64,000 nucleotides of DNA, taken from positions 930,001 to 994,000 of the forward strand of contig JAQWSU010000045.1 of the NCBI GenBank assembly GCA_029243025.1. Direction: 5' to 3'. Positions 62,501 to 64,000 of the stretch are shown here, one piece after another (within the stretch, counting starts at the first letter, position 1; each line of letters begins with the position of its first letter). The position numbers were made by a program, and so were the translations under genes. A model generated the notes under the pieces. The model saw only the letters and a list, made by a program, of their open reading frames with translations, had not been told where the DNA came from and did not search any database. Source of the DNA: Pirellulaceae bacterium. GTDB lineage: Bacteria; Planctomycetota; Planctomycetia; Pirellulales; Pirellulaceae.

Positions 62501-64000
62501 GACGATTGCTAGACGTTGCGTCCCCTTGCGCGGGGAAATCATCCCGCTCAATCGATCCCAAATCACGCGTGGCCTGAGCTCGGAAAATTCGTCAGACGGG
62601 TAACGACCGGATAGCAAGTCCAACACGTTCTCAAACGCGGACCGTGGCAAATCGTGAAAGGGTGCCGCTTGCGTCACCAACGAGAACAGTTCGTCCACGG
62701 TAACGGGTTCCAATGAGACCATCGCAACCAGCTGCTGAGCCAACACATCCAAGGGATTGCGGGGATAAAAGGTTTCCTCCACCTCGCCCGCCGCCATCCG
62801 TTCCGCTGCGGCACTGCAGGCCAGCAGGTCACCTCGGTACTTCGGAAACACCACGCCATTTGAACGGGCTCCCACTTGGTGCCCCGCTCGTCCCACTCGC
62901 TGAATCCCTGACGCAATCGACGGCGGAGCTTCGATCTGCACGACCAAATCGACAGCTCCCATATCGATGCCGAGCTCAAGCGACGAAGTCGCCACGATCG
63001 CGGGTAACTGACCACGTTTCAATTGATCTTCGATTTCAAGTCGAGTTTGCTTGGCGATGGAGCCATGATGGGCTCGAGCAATCTCTGCTTCGGCCAATTC
63101 GTTAATCGAATTGGCGAGCCGTTCTGCCAACCGACGGCTGTTGACGAAAATCATCGTTGATCGATGCTCTCGGATTAACTGCACCAAACGCGGGTGGATT
63201 GCCGGCCAAATCGATGGGATCGATGGGCCAGAAGCGGCCGGCGACACTTCGACACTCCCACCTAAATCGCTCATATCCTCAACTGGCACTTCAATCGATA
63301 ACTCGATCTGTTTCCTGCGGCCAGCCTCGACAATCTCAACCGGGCGCGGCACAAGCGTCGCAGGCTCACTCGCTGACCAATCAGCGCCGCCGAGCAAGCG
63401 AGCAATCTCGTTCAACGGACGCTGCGTCGCCGATAACCCAATCCTTTGCAACGGCTGCTGCTGACCCGCCGAAGCCCGTAGGTGTTCCAAACGTTCTAAG
63501 GATAAAAACAGATGGGAACCTCGCTTCGTCGACACCAAAGAATGAATCTCATCGATGATCAATGTATGCACATTGGTCAGGATTGAACGTGCTTTCGATG
63601 TCAGCATCAAATAAAGCGATTCAGGAGTTGTGATCAAGATGTCCGGCGGGTCGCGATTTAAACGTACTCGATCGGCTGCCGGTGTATCGCCCGACCGGAC
63701 ACCGATGGTGGGCGTCCGATATTCCACTCCTTCCCGCTCCGCGACCGCTTTCACACCTGCAATCGGTGACCGAAGATTTCGCTCGACGTCGACCCCCAAA
63801 GCTTTCAGCGGGGAAATGTAGAGCACACGAACCTGCTTCTCTGTCGGGGCTTCATCCGGAAACATGATGCGATTGATCGCCACCAAGAAAGCCGCCAAGG
63901 TTTTGCCAGAACCTGTCGGAGCTAAGAGGAGCGTGTTGGCACCACCAGCGATCACTGGCCACGATTGGATCTGAGCCGCAGTTGGCGCGGCAAACGCCTC
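59513..64000 (-). CDS. lhr: Lhr, large ATP-dependent helicase (5' end beyond the window)
   Basis: About 1495 codons are present. The frame runs through the window edge (first residues EAFAAPTAAQIQSWPVIAGG), so only a few tens of N-terminal residues are missing, including most of the Q-type start. Walker A is LLLAPTGSGKTLAAFL near residue 27, motif Ib/II region ILITTPESLYLML and LIIDEIHSLV (DEIH box) near 125-155, motif III GLSATQRPL near 190, and motif VI GIQRVGRAGHQVGARS near 365. The middle (about 420-850) is the Lhr winged-helix/beta core, and the C-terminal ~600 residues form the extended Lhr-CTD. Lhr unwinds RNA:DNA and DNA with 3'-5' polarity and works in repair. Nei overlaps its end. 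Confidence 0.94.
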   Translation of the reverse strand, partial: EAFAAPTAAQIQSWPVIAGGANTLLLAPTGSGKTLAAFLVAINRIMFPDEAPTEKQVRVLYISPLKALGVDVERNLRSPIAGVKAVAEREGVEYRTPTIGVRSGDTPAADRVRLNRDPPDILITTPESLYLMLTSKARSILTNVHTLIIDEIHSLVSTKRGSHLFLSLERLEHLRASAGQQQPLQRIGLSATQRPLNEIARLLGGADWSASEPATLVPRPVEIVEAGRRKQIELSIEVPVEDMSDLGGSVEVSPAASGPSIPSIWPAIHPRLVQLIREHRSTMIFVNSRRLAERLANSINELAEAEIARAHHGSIAKQTRLEIEDQLKRGQLPAIVATSSLELGIDMGAVDLVVQIEAPPSIASGIQRVGRAGHQVGARSNGVVFPKYRGDLLACSAAAERMAAGEVEETFYPRNPLDVLAQQLVAMVSLEPVTVDELFSLVTQAAPFHDLPRSAFENVLDLLSGRYPSDEFSELRPRVIWDRLSGMISPRKGTQRLAIVNAGTIPDRGLYGVFLAGDDGRSSRVGELDEEMVFETRPGDIFLLGASSWRVVDITHDRVLVTPAPGEPGKMPFWRGDGPGRPLEFGQAIGKLTRELLSTSPERADERLTQKHGLDEKASQNLLQYLRDQAEATGEAPSDKTIVVETFLDEVGDWRVALLTPYGSRVHIPWATAVAARLRAETDTEVDMMWSDDGIVFRLPESTDLPDQALLFPDPDEIEELVTRELGATALFAARFRENAARALLLPRRQPGRRTPLWLQRRRSADLLQVASRYPNFPILLETYRECLRDVFDIRGLKQLLRDVKSRTIRVKTVETQLASPFASSLLFNYTAHFMYEGDTPLAERRAQTLALDHSQLCELLGDAELRELLDADAVDELNLELLRLDGRYPISHPDSLCDQLRQLGDLSETELFARVDEPVSMEQLRSWLATLVDQRRVIEVRVAGETRYAAAEDAGRLRDALGVALPLGLPDAFLETTQSPLHDLVSRYARTHVPFQAEDVARRLGLGVAPVQTALTELAERGRVLEGEFLPGGRGREWCDPQVLKRLKGRSLAKLRKQIAPVEQNALAKFLPRWQSIHHPKVGLDGLLDVIEQLQGVALPASVWESDILPQRLKGYQASDLDELCAAGEIVWRGFDSLGSDDGRVAFYLADHLAMLAPATILPEDGIAQAIYQLLGDRGALFFDDIARSLGGFRNDLLASLWQLVWAGLVTNDTIGPLRSLRKNKPGSRRKNRQRTGQRSFRSRRQAKQRGAEGRWALLMPSANELPNPTEQQVSYATQLIDRYGVLTREMILSDGVRGGFSSLYPVLKAMEEAGKIRRGYFVAGLGAAQFAAPGADDQLRDCNRSEDADETSLILAATDPANPYGAAIPWPKKEEVNARPQRIAGAHVILKNGGLIAYRGRTGQSLISFLPTDPVERSHAIEALTAMLAEAATNQPVILSRVDGVPAHESELFESLKQAGFFNTSRGLMLRDSTVTAEAKRQSSAERLWDARR

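Noticed and set aside
1-64000. tRNA, rRNA, CRISPR arrays, insertion sequences, integrases
   Set aside because: No cloverleaf, no repeat-spacer pattern, no transposase or recombinase motifs were seen in the gaps or frames.

Overview
This window looks like a chromosomal segment of a planctomycete, most likely a Pirellulales/Rhodopirellula-type bacterium. The case rests on gene families rather than any marker: a DUF1552 + DUF1588/DUF1592 cytochrome pair, a DUF1559 protein, a Cys-type sulfatase, a Tat-exported Gfo/Idh/MocA oxidoreductase, two CE15-like carbohydrate esterases, an FG-GAP/VCBS repeat protein, a CehA/McbA metallohydrolase, and a long MoxR-DUF58-BatA operon that runs on into a terpenoid-cyclase-like toroid protein and a TlpA-type thioredoxin fusion. 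Many products carry signal peptides, twin-arginine leaders or single membrane anchors. I found no tRNA, rRNA, CRISPR array, insertion sequence or prophage. Starts with a Shine-Dalgarno sequence are mixed with starts lacking one.

Layout. 1-7.3 kb (minus strand): a small LuxR-type HTH protein, a two-motif zinc protease, the DUF1552/DUF1588 pair and a CE15-like esterase. 7.6-13 kb: two small membrane-anchored proteins in convergent orientation, an M20 amidohydrolase, a DTW-domain tRNA-modification protein with a long C-terminal extension, an HspQ/YccV-like protein and a secreted beta-propeller. 13-18 kb: a diacylglycerol-kinase-like lipid kinase and Tex (both minus), an IsdG-like monooxygenase, and an AI-2E family permease. 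18.2-24.8 kb (plus): sulfatase, bioA, Gfo/Idh/MocA, a PilT-like ATPase and a CDF metal transporter. 24.8-36 kb: a duplicated cyanophycinase-like protein, an FG-GAP protein, the second CE15-like esterase, an orphan acyl carrier protein, a GNAT, a CehA/McbA metallohydrolase with an EF-hand pair, hemolysin III, a small helical protein and CorA. 36.2-40.8 kb: a dicarboxylate/amino-acid symporter with a large extra loop, a lactonase-like propeller, cardiolipin synthase and a coiled-coil protein.

41.5-55.9 kb (plus) is the most coherent block: MoxR ATPase, DUF58, BatA-type and vWA/amidotransferase-like membrane proteins, a very large DUF4175-like membrane protein, a toroid protein and a 1051-residue repeat/thioredoxin protein. 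Together these resemble a cell-envelope maintenance or metal/chaperone-type Bat system. In it, the DUF4175-like reading frame is cut by one in-frame TGA (50644-50646), while the frame beyond stays open for about 209 codons. 56-64 kb (minus): a DUF1559 protein whose pilin-like helix lies internally, then an Nei/Fpg glycosylase whose start overlaps the end of an lhr helicase gene that runs off the right edge.

The observations I consider most worth checking are the in-frame TGA, the eight-copy beta module upstream of the thioredoxin domain, the EF-hand pair inside the CehA/McbA catalytic domain, the symporter loop insertion, the internal pilin-like helix of the DUF1559 protein, the two-motif protease, and the recurrent 12-14 bp tandem duplications at gene edges. 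I do not see a complete, clearly new multi-gene system.
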